This document shows, piece after piece, positions 28,347 to 41,701 of a stretch of DNA of 58,615 nt; within the stretch, counting starts at the first letter, position 1; each line of letters starts with the position of its first letter. A model generated the notes under the pieces. That model had not been told where the DNA came from. It was given only the letters and a program-made list of their open reading frames with translations, and did no database searches. The position numbers and the translations under genes are program-made. The DNA is from Methylomonas aurea. GTDB lineage: Bacteria; Pseudomonadota; Gammaproteobacteria; Methylococcales; Methylomonadaceae. The stretch is from the NCBI RefSeq assembly GCF_024505045.1, contig NZ_JANIBM010000016.1, positions 1-58,615 on the forward strand. Direction: 5' to 3'.

Positions 28347-29270
28347 TCACGGCACGTCCTCCAGGTTGTTGGCGCAAACCCGATTGCGCCCCTGCTTTTT
28401 GGCTTGATACAACGCGTCGTCTGCGGCTTTTAACAAGACGGTGGACTGGTCGTGGGCATGGGCCCGTAAACTGGCAATGCCAGCTGAAATGGTGACGAAT
28501 GCGGTGGGATTGTTTTTAACGTGGCGGATTTTCAAGGCCTCGACGGCCTCGCGGTATTGTTCGGCGCGTAGCATTGCGCCGATGCTGTCGGTGTTGGGCA
28601 ACAAGATTGCGAACTCTTCGCCGCCGAGCCGAGCCACCAAGTCTTCGGGGCGGTGAGTCATGCTTTGTAAGGCGCCTGCCACGTTTTTCAAACATTCGTC
28701 TCCCATCGGGTGGCCGTAATAATCGTTATATTGTTTGAACGAATCGATGTCGGCGATCATCAACGAAAGGGGCATGCCGGTGCGTTTGGATTGGTTCCAT
28801 TGCCGTTCCAGGGCCGCATCGAACGCGCGGCGGTTGGGAATCTCGGTCAAACCGTCCAGCGACGCCAATTTTTCCAGCAAATCGGATTTGGCTTTCAGCT
28901 GAATTTGGGTTCTGACCCTGGCCAGAACCACCGACGGGGAAAAGGGTTTAGTAATGTAATCGTTGCCGCCGATGCGGAAGCCGTGCACTTCGTCTTCTTC
29001 GGAATGTTTGGCGGTCAGGAAAATGATCGGTATGTTGCGGGTTTTATCCAACGCTTTGAGTTGTAGGCAAGTCTGGTAGCCATCGGTACCGTCCATCACG
29101 ATATCGAGCAGGATCAGGTCCGGCTGCTGGTTGGCGGCAATTTGCAAAGCCAATTCGCTGTTCACGGCTACTTTGACCTGGTAGTAAGGTTCCAATATGT
29201 TTTTGATTAAATCCAGATTTTCCGGACTGTCATCCACTGCCAGGATGGTATGAGTCTTCGGATTTTCCAT
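28347..29270 (-). CDS. response regulator diguanylate cyclase (REC-GGDEF)
   Basis: The 307-residue protein has a receiver domain (about 7-125) with acidic pair DD13-14, phosphoacceptor D56 in LLDIVMD and conserved K108 in TKPFSP. A GGDEF domain (about 135-305) follows, with GGEEF at 216-220 and the RxxD I-site RPED at 207-210. Phosphorylation should stimulate synthesis of cyclic di-GMP, as in PleD/WspR-like enzymes. It starts 4 bases after the hybrid kinase gene, which is the likely phosphodonor. Confidence 0.95.
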   Translation of the reverse strand: MENPKTHTILAVDDSPENLDLIKNILEPYYQVKVAVNSELALQIAANQQPDLILLDIVMDGTDGYQTCLQLKALDKTRNIPIIFLTAKHSEEDEVHGFRIGGNDYITKPFSPSVVLARVRTQIQLKAKSDLLEKLASLDGLTEIPNRRAFDAALERQWNQSKRTGMPLSLMIADIDSFKQYNDYYGHPMGDECLKNVAGALQSMTHRPEDLVARLGGEEFAILLPNTDSIGAMLRAEQYREAVEALKIRHVKNNPTAFVTISAGIASLRAHAHDQSTVLLKAADDALYQAKKQGRNRVCANNLEDVP

Positions 29271-29274
29271 TTCT

Positions 29275-33264
<3,990 letters not shown>

Positions 33265-33361
33265 GGCGGGTGGGGTCGGGAGTAAACCGTTCTCGGAACG
33301 AAAATCTTAGACTGCCGCCATGCAAATGTGAATTTTGCCGAAGTGGAATTTGCCGGCGAGA

Positions 33362-34348
33362 CTAGCAAATCGGGATTTTATAGGCTGCCCCCGCTTGCTC
33401 CATGACCAGTTTCGGCACCAGATACCCGGGCAAGTGCCGTTGCAGGTGTTGGTGCAATGCGCGGGCTTTCGCTTCGCTGACTTCGAAATGGCCGACGCCG
33501 CTGGCGCGGTCCAGCAGATGCAGGTAGTAGGGCAGTATGTTAAAGCTGAATAGGCGCTCGCTAAGCTCGCAGAGCCGTTCGCCGTCATCGTTGATTCCCT
33601 TTAACAACACGCTTTGGTTTAACAGCGTGACGCCGCAGTGCCTGAGTTCGCTACAGATGTGTTTGACCGAATCGCTGAGTTCTTGCGCATGGTTGGCATG
33701 TAAAACCATGACAAGCTGTGCCGACAACTTGGAAAAAGCCTTCAGCAATTCGCCGGTTATGCGTTGCGGCAGCACGACCGGGGTGCGGGTGTGGATACGG
33801 ATGCGCTTGATGTGACTGATTTCGGCGAAGCGGCGCATAAGTTGTTCGAGTTTGGTATCGCTGAGCAGCAACGGATCGCCGCCGCTCAGAATGACTTCGC
33901 TAATTTCCTGGCGTTGCTCGACGTAAGCCACTGCGCTGTCGACTTTTTGACCGGACAATTGCAGTTCGGCGTACGGAAAATTTCTGCGAAAACAGTAGCG
34001 GCAGTGCACCGCGCAGGCGCCGGTTGCGATCAACAGAATCCGGCCGTGGTACTTATGAATCACCCCGGTTTGGGCCACCGCTTGCAAATCGCCGACCGGG
34101 TCGTCGTTATAGCCGGGGTAATCGTTTAATTCGGCCAGATCCGGCAATACTTGGCGTAGCAGTGGGTCATCCGGGTTGCCGGCTTGCATTCGTGCCGCAA
34201 AATCGCGCGGAACCCGTAACGGAAATGCGCTGGCATGCTCGGGTAAATTCAAATCGGCGGGTGAAAGTTGCAGGTAGGCGCACAAGTCGGCAACGCTGTC
34301 GAATGCATCGGCAAGCGCCTGTTGCCATGTGGCGGATGGGGTGTTCAA
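33362..34348 (-). CDS. epmB: EF-P beta-lysylation protein EpmB (lysine 2,3-aminomutase-like)
   Basis: The 328-residue radical SAM enzyme converts (S)-alpha-lysine to (R)-beta-lysine for modification of EF-P. The cluster motif C112-x3-C116-x2-C119 in CAVHCRYCFRRNFPY is intact, and the PLP-binding region near the C-terminus is retained. At about 330 residues it has the EpmB size rather than the longer clostridial KamA. It is divergent from efp, 73 bases apart, which with epmA downstream forms the complete EF-P lysylation set except for the hydroxylase EpmC. Confidence 0.95.
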   Translation of the reverse strand: MNTPSATWQQALADAFDSVADLCAYLQLSPADLNLPEHASAFPLRVPRDFAARMQAGNPDDPLLRQVLPDLAELNDYPGYNDDPVGDLQAVAQTGVIHKYHGRILLIATGACAVHCRYCFRRNFPYAELQLSGQKVDSAVAYVEQRQEISEVILSGGDPLLLSDTKLEQLMRRFAEISHIKRIRIHTRTPVVLPQRITGELLKAFSKLSAQLVMVLHANHAQELSDSVKHICSELRHCGVTLLNQSVLLKGINDDGERLCELSERLFSFNILPYYLHLLDRASGVGHFEVSEAKARALHQHLQRHLPGYLVPKLVMEQAGAAYKIPIC

Positions 34349-34360
34349 AGTTGCTCCGGT

Positions 34361-34389
34361 TTCCGAATAAAAATCTTATCCATTATAAT
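34361..34389 (+). promoter_or_regulatory. sigma-70-type promoter of efp-epmA
   Basis: A perfect TATAAT at 34384-34389 is preceded by TTCCGA at 34361-34366, with a 17-base spacer. It lies about 32 bases upstream of the efp start, in the short region shared with divergent epmB. The -35 element is a weak match. Confidence 0.6.
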
Positions 34390-34421
34390 CGTCGGCTTAT
34401 TGTTTGTTTCACGAGGAAAAA

Positions 34422-34991
34422 ATGGCGACTTTTAGCACCAACGAGTTCAAGGGCGGTTTGAAGATCATGCTGGATAACGACCCTTGCGCGATTATCGAGA
34501 ACGAGTTCGTTAAGCCGGGCAAAGGCCAAGCTTTCAACCGGGTCAAGATCCGCAATCTGAAAACCGGCCGGGTAATCGAGCGCACTTTCAAATCCGGCGA
34601 TACCGTGGAAGGTGCCGATGTTGTCGATAAGGAAATGCAATACCTCTATAGCGACGGCGAATTCTGGCATTTCATGGTGCCGGACACCTTCGAACAATAC
34701 CAAGCCGATAAAAACGCCGTATCCGAAGCCATCAAATGGTTGAAAGAGCAGGATATCTGCACGATGACCCTGTGGAACGATTCGCCGCTGTCGGTGACTC
34801 CGCCCAACTTCGTCGAACTCTCGATCACCGAAACCGATCCCGGCTTGAAGGGCGATACCTCCGGCGGCGGCGGCAAGCCGGCGACACTGGAAACCGGCGC
34901 TGTGGTGCGGGTGCCGCTGTTCGTGCAAACCGGGGAGGTAATCAAAGTCGATACCCGTACCGGCGAGTACGTCTCCCGCGTCAAAGAATAG
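34422..34991 (+). CDS. efp: elongation factor P
   Basis: The 189-residue translation factor relieves ribosome stalling at polyproline motifs. ATG 34422 has a GAGGA site 6 bases upstream and gives the standard N-terminus. The modified residue Lys34 sits in the loop KPGKGQAF, the sequence context recognised by EpmA. The three OB-like domains and the C-terminal [21 protein letters not shown] motif are complete. Its stop TAG shares a base with the GTG start of epmA. Confidence 0.98.
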   Translation: MATFSTNEFKGGLKIMLDNDPCAIIENEFVKPGKGQAFNRVKIRNLKTGRVIERTFKSGDTVEGADVVDKEMQYLYSDGEFWHFMVPDTFEQYQADKNAVSEAIKWLKEQDICTMTLWNDSPLSVTPPNFVELSITETDPGLKGDTSGGGGKPATLETGAVVRVPLFVQTGEVIKVDTRTGEYVSRVKE

Positions 34992-35971
34992 TGGTTGCCG
35001 CCTGGCGGCCTGCTTGCTCTATCGAGCATTTGCGCCGGCGCGCGCAAATGCTCGCCGCGATCAGGCGTTTTTTCGACCAGCGCCAGGTTCTGGAAGTCGA
35101 AACCCCGCTGTTATGCCGGGCCACCGGCACCGATCCGCAGTTGGATTTTTTCAGCAGCGACTACCTCGCGCCGCCGATGCGACAAACCCTGTTTTTGCAA
35201 ACTTCGCCGGAGTTCGCGATGAAGCGGCTGCTGGCAGCCGGCAGCGGCAGCATCTACCAGATTTGCAAGGCCTTTCGCAATGGTGAGGCCGGGCGCTTTC
35301 ACAATCCGGAGTTCACGATTCTGGAGTGGTACAGAGTCGGTTTCAATTTGCAACAATTAATGGCCGAGGCGGCCGAACTGTTGCGGTCTTTATTGGCGGC
35401 GGACGGTTTGCCGATGCCAGTGGTGCAAATCTCCTACCGGCAACTGTTCCGTGACAGCGTGGGCCTCGACCCGTTGGTGTTCAAGCGCGAGACCTACGCC
35501 GCCTATGCTGCGGAGCACGGCCTACAAGACGCCATTAGCTTGTGCGGGAACGACCACGCCATGTGGTTGGATTTTATTTTCAGCCACCGGGTGCAGCCGG
35601 CGATGGCCGCAAGCACTCTGTATCTGGTTTACGGCTATCCGTCGATACAGTCTTCGCTGGCCAGGAACTGTGTCGACGATCCGCGGATCTGCGAGCGTTT
35701 CGAGATTCTTGTCAATGGTGTCGAATTGGGCAACGGATTTTTCGAGTTGGCTGACCCGGTCGAGCAGGAAGGGCGGTTCGACCGCGAAATCGCTTACCGC
35801 GAGCAAAACGGCCTGCCTGCGGTTGCCAAAGACCTTTATCTGCTGGACGCGTTAGCTTCGGGCTTGCCGGATTGTAGCGGGGTGGCGATCGGTTTGGATC
35901 GGTTGTTGATGTTAGCCACCGGCAGCGAGTCGATTGCCGAGGTGTTGGCTTTTCCGTTGGCGAATGCCTGA
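34991..35971 (+). CDS. epmA: EF-P--(R)-beta-lysine ligase EpmA (PoxA/GenX)
   Basis: Starting at GTG 34991 the product has 326 residues, against 325 in E. coli, and a matching N-terminus (MVAAWRPACSIEHLRRRAQML). It is a class II lysyl-tRNA-synthetase-like catalytic core without the anticodon-binding domain: motif 2 is FRNGEAGRFHNPEFTILEWYR and motif 3 GVAIGLDRLLML. It attaches beta-lysine to Lys34 of EF-P. The GTG overlaps the efp stop (TAGTG), so the two are translationally coupled. The frame remains open far upstream through efp, which is only a shadow. Confidence 0.95.
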   Translation: MVAAWRPACSIEHLRRRAQMLAAIRRFFDQRQVLEVETPLLCRATGTDPQLDFFSSDYLAPPMRQTLFLQTSPEFAMKRLLAAGSGSIYQICKAFRNGEAGRFHNPEFTILEWYRVGFNLQQLMAEAAELLRSLLAADGLPMPVVQISYRQLFRDSVGLDPLVFKRETYAAYAAEHGLQDAISLCGNDHAMWLDFIFSHRVQPAMAASTLYLVYGYPSIQSSLARNCVDDPRICERFEILVNGVELGNGFFELADPVEQEGRFDREIAYREQNGLPAVAKDLYLLDALASGLPDCSGVAIGLDRLLMLATGSESIAEVLAFPLANA

Positions 35972-35991
35972 CGTTGGGCGATTGTCGCCGG

Positions 35992-36019
35992 AAAAAACGC
36001 CCCCTTCTGCTGAAGGGGG
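35992..36019 (-). terminator. intrinsic terminator of the 88-residue gene
   Basis: CCCCCTTC (36000-36007) and GAAGGGGG (36012-36019) pair across a TGCT loop. The AAAAAA at 35992-35997 gives a U-tail for minus-strand transcripts. It lies about 50 bases beyond the stop of the minus gene at 36072 and would also end epmA transcription less efficiently. Confidence 0.8.
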
Positions 36020-36071
36020 GATTCGGCATGGGTTCCGGATCAGTATAAGATAGGCATAGCCATGCGGCTGT

Positions 36072-36338
36072 TTAGAAAGGCCAGCTCAGACGGTTTTTGG
36101 GGTTGTCCATGCTGTCGAGCGCCGCTTGTACGTCCTTAACGAAAAAGCGTTTCAAGCCGCGGCCCAGTCGGGTCGAAAGCATCGGAACCGCCTGTTCTTT
36201 AGCCAGATAAGCGGCCGGTTCGCGCCCTCTACGGTATTTGCTGAGCGCTTGTCTAACGGCCGAGCACAGATAGCATTCGGTGCCTTCCGGAAGTGTGGCG
36301 TTTAAATCGCGAATAAGATGGGGGGTTATTTTGTTCAT
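36072..36338 (-). CDS. hypothetical 88-residue protein with a CxxC pair
   Basis: I do not recognise this protein. It is preceded by an exceptionally strong GGAGGAGG ribosome-binding site and followed by a clean terminator, so it is very likely expressed on its own. It is basic, with no signal peptide or membrane segment. ECYLCSAVRQAL carries a CxxC pair near residue 22, followed by a basic KYRRGREP segment and a GLKRFFVKDVQAALDSM helix. A single CxxC is not enough for a zinc finger unless the protein dimerises. It sits between aspS and epmA, on the aspS strand but behind the aspS terminator. Confidence 0.75.
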   Translation of the reverse strand: MNKITPHLIRDLNATLPEGTECYLCSAVRQALSKYRRGREPAAYLAKEQAVPMLSTRLGRGLKRFFVKDVQAALDSMDNPKNRLSWPF

Positions 36339-36391
36339 ACCAACCTCCTCCGCAATCGGGAGCCGGGGACGCTAATCCCTGTGTCAGTTAA

Positions 36392-36410
36392 AGATCCGCG
36401 ACTCGGATCT
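36392..36410 (-). repeat. inverted repeat upstream of the 88-residue gene
   Basis: AGATCCG and CGGATCT form a 7-base-pair palindrome with a 5-base spacer, about 55 bases upstream of the ATG. On the minus strand it is followed by TTTAAC. It could be an operator or a small leader hairpin. The AT-rich stretch just beyond (36411-36480) contains TTGACT on the minus strand near 36461-36466 and probably holds the promoter. Confidence 0.45.
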
Positions 36411-36537
36411 GTTATTTAACAAAAATAACGTGATTAACTTATCAATACCGTAGAAAAAGTCAACGATTGTTTGACAGTGTTTATTGATTTGTGTCAAGGA
36501 AGTTTGTCACGGCTCGCGAGCCGGGCATGATGTGGAT

Positions 36538-36568
36538 AGCAGGCGAACCTTCTAACGGTTCGCCTGCT
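36538..36568 (-). terminator. terminator hairpin after aspS
   Basis: AGCAGGCGAACC and GGTTCGCCTGCT form a perfect 12-base-pair stem with a 7-base loop, starting 17 bases after the aspS stop. The following minus-strand sequence is not T-rich, but the stem is strong enough to act as a terminator or 3'-end stabiliser. Confidence 0.7.
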
Positions 36569-36584
36569 GCTGTCTGGTGGCAGA

Positions 36585-38375
36585 TTAGTCTTGTTTGTCT
36601 TCTTTGCCGGCCGGTTTGCGTAGACGGATGCCCAACTCTTTGAGCTGTTCTTCGCTGACCACGGCGGGGGCATTGAATAGCGGGCAAGCCGCGGTTTGGG
36701 TTTTCGGGAAGGCAATCACGTCGCGAATTGAACCGGCGCCGGTCATCAGCATCACTAAGCGGTCGAGACCGAAAGCAATACCGCCGTGCGGCGGCGCACC
36801 ATATTTCAGAGCATCCAGCAGGAAGCCGAATTTCTCTCGGGCCTCCTCGTGACCAATGCCTAGGATGTCGAACACGGTTTGCTGCATCGCGGTGCGGTTG
36901 ATCCGGATCGAGCCGCCGCCGACTTCTGTGCCGTTCAATACCAAATCGTACGCGCGCGACAACGCTGTTCCCGGACTAGCGACCAGTTCTTCCACCGAGC
37001 AACTCGGCGCGGTGAACGGATGGTGAATTGCGGTGTAGCGTTGGGCTTTGTCGTCCCAGGCGAACATCGGAAAATCGACTACCCACAGCGGTTTCCAAGG
37101 TCCGGTCAACAGATTGCGGTCCAAGCCCAATTTAACCCGCAACGCGCCCATCGCTTCGTTGACGACGTGGGCTTTGTCGGCGCCGAAGAAAATCAGGTCG
37201 CCGTTTTGGGCGTCGACTTTTGCCATGACTTTGGCCCAAACTTCGGCCGGGGCGAATTTGACGATCGGCGATTGCAAGCCGTCGACGCCGGCGGCCAAAT
37301 CGTTGACCTTGATGTACGCCAAACCTTTCGCGCCATAGATGCCAACGAATTTGGTCAGTTCGTCGATCACGCTGCGGCTCAAGTCGCCGCCTTCCGGCAA
37401 TTTCATGGCGACGACGCGGCCGTTGGGATCGTTGGCCGGGCCGGAGAAGACTTTGAAATCGACGTTTTTCATTTCCTCGGCGATGTCCACCAATTCCAGC
37501 GGAATCCGCAAATCGGGACGGTCGGAACCGTAACGGCGCATCGCTTCGGCGTAGCTCATGACCGGGAATTTGTCGCCCAAATCGACATCGATGATGTCCT
37601 TGAACAAGCGGCGGATCATTTCTTCCATCACCGCCATGATTTCCTGCTCGTTCATGAACGAGGTTTCGATATCCAGCTGGGTAAATTCCGGTTGGCGGTC
37701 GGCGCGCAAGTCCTCGTCGCGGAAGCAACGCACCACTTGGTAGTAACGGTCCATGCCAGCGATCATCAACAACTGTTTATATAACTGAGGCGATTGCGGC
37801 AAGGCAAAGAACGAATTTTGGTGAGTACGGCTTGGGACAATATAGTCGCGAGCGCCTTCGGGCGTGGCCTTGGTCAGATACGGGGTTTCGATTTCGAAAA
37901 ACTCGTGGTCGTCCAAGTACTGGCGCAGGTTGCGAGTCACGTCGCGGCGCACCTTCATCTTTTGCTGCATCGCGGTGCGGCGCAAGTCTATGTAACGGAA
38001 ACGCAAGCGGGTTTCTTCGTTGACTTCGATGTCGCTTTCCAGCGGGAACGGCGGGGTTTCGGCTTCGTTTAGCACTTCGATGTGCTTGCCGAGCACTTCG
38101 ATCTGGCCGGTCGACATATTCGGATTATGCGTGCCCTCGGGACGGTCGCGAACGATACCTTCGATGCGCAATACGTATTCGCTGCGCACGTGCTCGGCGA
38201 TCGCGAAGCTCTCGGCCGCGTCGGGATCGAACACCACTTGCACCAGGCCGGCGCGGTCGCGCAAGTCGATAAAAATCACGCCGCCATGGTCGCGGCGGCG
38301 GTGCACCCAGCCGCACAGGGCCACGGTTTGTCCCAGATGCTGGGTGTTCAGTTCTCCACACTTGTGGCTACGCAT
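36585..38375 (-). CDS. aspS: aspartate--tRNA ligase AspS
   Basis: The 596-residue class II synthetase of bacterial type has an N-terminal OB anticodon-binding domain ([24 protein letters not shown]), a catalytic core with motif 2 [20 protein letters not shown], an inserted GAD domain and motif 3 [15 protein letters not shown]. Whether it is discriminating for tRNA-Asp or also charges tRNA-Asn depends on residues I cannot judge by eye. fmdB lies 64 bases upstream on the same strand, a common pairing. The yebC-ruvCAB genes that often follow are not here. Confidence 0.98.
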   Translation of the reverse strand: MRSHKCGELNTQHLGQTVALCGWVHRRRDHGGVIFIDLRDRAGLVQVVFDPDAAESFAIAEHVRSEYVLRIEGIVRDRPEGTHNPNMSTGQIEVLGKHIEVLNEAETPPFPLESDIEVNEETRLRFRYIDLRRTAMQQKMKVRRDVTRNLRQYLDDHEFFEIETPYLTKATPEGARDYIVPSRTHQNSFFALPQSPQLYKQLLMIAGMDRYYQVVRCFRDEDLRADRQPEFTQLDIETSFMNEQEIMAVMEEMIRRLFKDIIDVDLGDKFPVMSYAEAMRRYGSDRPDLRIPLELVDIAEEMKNVDFKVFSGPANDPNGRVVAMKLPEGGDLSRSVIDELTKFVGIYGAKGLAYIKVNDLAAGVDGLQSPIVKFAPAEVWAKVMAKVDAQNGDLIFFGADKAHVVNEAMGALRVKLGLDRNLLTGPWKPLWVVDFPMFAWDDKAQRYTAIHHPFTAPSCSVEELVASPGTALSRAYDLVLNGTEVGGGSIRINRTAMQQTVFDILGIGHEEAREKFGFLLDALKYGAPPHGGIAFGLDRLVMLMTGAGSIRDVIAFPKTQTAACPLFNAPAVVSEEQLKELGIRLRKPAGKEDKQD

Positions 38376-38439
38376 AATGTCTCTCGGAATATTTCAAAAA
38401 AGCTGGCGATGGTACGAATTTATAGGGTTTCAGGCAAGT

Positions 38440-38712
38440 TTAATGGCAGGCGCAACTGCCGCCGCAACCGCCGCTGTTGCCGCCGGATTTTTCCGGAGCC
38501 TTGCTCTCGCCGGCCACGTTTTTCTTGTTGCCGCTTTTGAAATCGGTTTCGTACCAGCCACTGCCTTTCAATCTGAATCCGGCCGCGGAAATTTTCTTTT
38601 TCAATTCGGCTTCGTTACAGGCAGGGCAAATCACCAACGGTTCGGCGCCCAGTTTTTGCAGGGCCTCGTGTTCGTGTCCGCAAGCGTTGCATTGGTATTC
38701 GTAAATAGGCAT
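38440..38712 (-). CDS. FmdB-family zinc ribbon protein
   Basis: The 90-residue protein starts with the FmdB/CxxC_CxxC_SSSS motif MPIYEYQCNACGHEHEALQKL, with cysteine pairs at 8/11 and again at ICPAC. A Gly/Lys linker and a metal-binding tail CGGSCACH follow. Homologues are widespread just upstream of aspS; they bind zinc and may act as small regulators, but their function is not established. Confidence 0.9.
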   Translation of the reverse strand: MPIYEYQCNACGHEHEALQKLGAEPLVICPACNEAELKKKISAAGFRLKGSGWYETDFKSGNKKNVAGESKAPEKSGGNSGGCGGSCACH

Positions 38713-38825
38713 CTGCTTCTCCAGTTGAAAGTCTCTAAAAACCGCTTACTAAGGGCTGGTTTTAAATTTTCAAGGCCCTTAATGCTAGAATATCGCGCCA
38801 TTTTAAATGAAAACGCCCGGAGATT

Positions 38826-39866
38826 ATGGACAAATTGACCATCCGCCAGCCCGACGACTGGCATTTGCACGTCAGAAACGGAAGTATGTTGCGATCGGTC
38901 ATCGGCCATAGCGCCCGGCAATTTGCCAGGGCGATCATCATGCCCAATCTGAAGCCGCCGGTAACTACAGTGGGGCAGGCGTTAGCCTATCGGCAGGAGA
39001 TTCTGGATGCGCTGCCTGAAGGTTCTGGGTTTCAGCCATTGATGACGTTGTATCTGACCGGCAACACAACGCCGGAAGAAGTAAAAAACGTTGCCGACTG
39101 CGAGCACGTTCATGCCTTCAAGCTGTATCCGGCCGGCGCGACGACCAATTCCGACGCCGGCGTCGCCGACATCGTTGCGGCTTATCCTTTGTTCGAAGCG
39201 ATGGAAAAATATGGCGTGCCGCTGCTGGTTCACGGCGAGGTCACCGACGCCGAATATGACATCTTCGATCGCGAAAAAATCTTTATCGAAACCAAGCTGA
39301 GTCCAATTCTCCGTCACTTCCCGCAGTTGCGGATTGTCGTCGAACACTTGACTACCGAAGAAGCTGTGCAATTCGTCGAATCGGCCGCGGCCAATGTCGG
39401 CGCGACCATCACGCCGCAGCATCTGCTTTACAACCGTAATGCCTTGCTGGCGGGCGGTATCCGTCCGCATTTTTATTGCTTGCCGATTCTGAAACGCGAG
39501 CATCACCGGCAGGCTTTGCTGCGGGCGGCGACCAGCGGCAACCCCAAGTTTTTTCTCGGCACCGACAGTGCGCCGCATCTTACCGCGTTGAAAGAAAACC
39601 ACTGCGGCTGCGCCGGCTGTTTCAGCGCCCACGCCGCGCTGGAGTTGTATGCGGAAGCTTTTGAAATGGTCGGCGCTTTGGATAAGTTGGAAGGTTTCGC
39701 CAGCGATTTCGGTGCCGATTTCTACGGATTGCCGCGCAATAGCGGTACGGTGACTTTGGCCAGGCAGGCGTGGCAGGTGCCGGATGTTTACGTCGATGCC
39801 GATTCGGGTATCGCGATCACACCGTTGCGGGCCGGAGATGAAATTTCCTGGCGTCTGCTGGTTTAA
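38826..39866 (+). CDS. pyrC: dihydroorotase PyrC
   Basis: The 346-residue zinc enzyme closes carbamoyl aspartate to dihydroorotate in pyrimidine synthesis. The first metal ligands are H13 and H15 in DWHLHVR. The carboxylated bridging lysine is K99 in HAFKLYPAGATTNSD. Further ligands lie in VHGEV and VVEHLT, and the catalytic Asp in FLGTDSAPH. It is the class II (E. coli PyrC) type. GGAG precedes the start. A short inverted repeat AAGGGC/GCCCTT (38751-38780) lies in its leader, in the 113 bases separating it from divergent fmdB. Confidence 0.97.
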   Translation: MDKLTIRQPDDWHLHVRNGSMLRSVIGHSARQFARAIIMPNLKPPVTTVGQALAYRQEILDALPEGSGFQPLMTLYLTGNTTPEEVKNVADCEHVHAFKLYPAGATTNSDAGVADIVAAYPLFEAMEKYGVPLLVHGEVTDAEYDIFDREKIFIETKLSPILRHFPQLRIVVEHLTTEEAVQFVESAAANVGATITPQHLLYNRNALLAGGIRPHFYCLPILKREHHRQALLRAATSGNPKFFLGTDSAPHLTALKENHCGCAGCFSAHAALELYAEAFEMVGALDKLEGFASDFGADFYGLPRNSGTVTLARQAWQVPDVYVDADSGIAITPLRAGDEISWRLLV

Positions 39867-39894
39867 TTGAGCCGTTTGTATCGGTTGATATCAA

Positions 39895-39920
39895 CCCGCA
39901 GCCACGTCCGCGGGCTTTTT
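39895..39920 (+). terminator. probable intrinsic terminator of pyrC
   Basis: CCCGC (39895-39899) pairs with GCGGG (39910-39914), followed by CTTTTT, starting 28 bases after the pyrC stop. The stem is short but the T-run is clear. Confidence 0.55.
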
Positions 39921-40046
39921 CGATTAGGAGCATGGCGCCGGAACCCCTCTATCGACGTAATGGCATGAATCTGGCTTAATCTATCGATTTACGTCCGGCT
40001 TTCAGCCTCGTTGGCGGCTAGCCGCGGCAACCGCAAAATTTTCTGC

Positions 40047-41630
40047 ATGAACTTATCTAGCGATCCGATTTACCGTTGGGGTGTATTTTTGCTCTGGCTC
40101 GTGCTGAGCATCAGCGTTTTTTTTCGCGCACCGATCCCGATCGACGAAACCCGTTATCTGAGCGTGGCCTGGGAGATGTGGTTGCGCGGCGATTTTTTAG
40201 TGCCGTATTTAAACGGGCATACCTACAGCCATAAACCGCCGCTGTTATTCTGGTTGATCCAGGTCGGCTGGGGCGTATTCGGCGTCAATGACTGGTGGCC
40301 GCGTTTGGTGGGGCCGTTGGCGGCACTGGTTAATTTGCTATTGGTCCGACGCCTGGCGGCAATACTTTGGCCTGAGCAACGCGAGGCAGCGGCACTGGCG
40401 CCCTGGGTGCTGGCGGGTACATTGCTGTGGACTTTGTTTGCCACGTCGACCATGTTCGATATCTTGCTGACCGATTGCGTGATGCTGGGCATGTTGGGGC
40501 TGTTGATCGTAGCGAACGGTCGGGTTCTCAAGGGATGGCTTTACTTCGGCTTGGCGATCGGGTTGGGACTGCTGGCCAAAGGCCCGGTCATTTTTCTGCA
40601 TTTGCTGCCGGCGGCCTTGTTTGCCAAATTCTGGCACACCGGGGGAAAAGCACCGGGAACGGCGTGGTGGCTGGGGCTAGTGGCCTCGGTTTTGTTCGGT
40701 GCCTTACTGGCCCTGGCCTGGGCGCTGCCCGCAGCGCTGGCGGGCGGCCAGGAATACGCGGACGCAATTTTGTGGCATCAAACCGCGGACCGTACGGTGG
40801 GCACCAAAATCCATACCCGGCCGGTTTTCTGGTATTTACAGTTCCTACCGTTGCTATTGTTTCCCTGGTTGTTCTGGCCGCGACTATGGGCCGGGTTGCG
40901 TCAAGGGTTTAATGGCGACAACGGCTTAAGGTTCAGCGCGATTTGGCTGGTTTCGGTTTTTCTGCTGTTTTCGGCACTACCCAGCAAGCAACTGCATTAT
41001 CTGATTCCGATGCTGCCGGCTTTTGCTTTGGTTGTCGCCAGGGTACTGTCGCGCAACCGTTTGGTCTGTTCCATCGCCGCGGAATCGGTTGTTCCGGCCT
41101 TGTTTGCATTGATCGGGGTGTTTCTATTGTTGTTGCCGCAAGTGCCCGGTTTGGCCAAGTTGCATTGGGTGCAAACCGTCGAAATCGACTGGGGGCTCTG
41201 GGTGTTGGTGATCTCGTTGGGCCTGGCCGTCGCGGTCTGGCGCTCGCGGGCTCTGTCGGTGGCATCCTTGTCCGCTGCTGTGGTGGCAGCAGTTTTCGCC
41301 GGTTTTATCTACTTCTTTCAGTATGTCGGTCTGGCGTACGATTTGCGTCCGGCTGCGATGCAGATCCGGGCGTTTAACGAGCAGGGCGTGCCCTACGCCT
41401 ACGTCGGCAATTACCAAGGCCAGTTAAATTTTCTGGGGCGATTGACCGAACCGTTGCCGGTATTGGCGACGGTTGCCGACGCCGAGCACTGGGCGGCGAG
41501 CCATCCGGCCGGTTATCTGGTTTCGCTGGAGAAAGATAAACCGGAGGATACCTTTTATCTGCAGGGGCATCGCGAATATTGGCTGGTATTCCGGTCCGCC
41601 GGCCAGTTCGGGCGGCTGAAACCCTTATGA
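40047..41630 (+). CDS. ArnT-like family 39 glycosyltransferase
   Basis: With ATG 40047 the product has 527 residues and about twelve membrane helices. The N-terminal periplasmic loop has the PMT/ArnT signature PIPIDETRYLSVAWEMW and YSHKPPLLFW, with the acidic Asp-Glu pair thought to be catalytic. Such enzymes transfer a sugar from an undecaprenyl-phosphate carrier to lipid A or another acceptor on the periplasmic face. A GT2 carrier-sugar synthase and a LAB_N protein follow, 71 and 42 bases apart, forming a cassette. Whether the sugar is aminoarabinose cannot be told; the arn synthesis genes are absent here. Confidence 0.9.
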   Translation: MNLSSDPIYRWGVFLLWLVLSISVFFRAPIPIDETRYLSVAWEMWLRGDFLVPYLNGHTYSHKPPLLFWLIQVGWGVFGVNDWWPRLVGPLAALVNLLLVRRLAAILWPEQREAAALAPWVLAGTLLWTLFATSTMFDILLTDCVMLGMLGLLIVANGRVLKGWLYFGLAIGLGLLAKGPVIFLHLLPAALFAKFWHTGGKAPGTAWWLGLVASVLFGALLALAWALPAALAGGQEYADAILWHQTADRTVGTKIHTRPVFWYLQFLPLLLFPWLFWPRLWAGLRQGFNGDNGLRFSAIWLVSVFLLFSALPSKQLHYLIPMLPAFALVVARVLSRNRLVCSIAAESVVPALFALIGVFLLLLPQVPGLAKLHWVQTVEIDWGLWVLVISLGLAVAVWRSRALSVASLSAAVVAAVFAGFIYFFQYVGLAYDLRPAAMQIRAFNEQGVPYAYVGNYQGQLNFLGRLTEPLPVLATVADAEHWAASHPAGYLVSLEKDKPEDTFYLQGHREYWLVFRSAGQFGRLKPL

Positions 41631-41701
41631 TCGGCTGACAATTATCCGGTTTCGCATTAAGCGTTTGATACAATTAGCAACTTTTTACTTTTTCCGAGTT
41701 T

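Noticed and set aside
34736..34990. Extension of epmA upstream through efp
   Set aside because: The frame is open only because efp has no stop in that phase. The GTG at 34991 gives an N-terminus and length matching EpmA.
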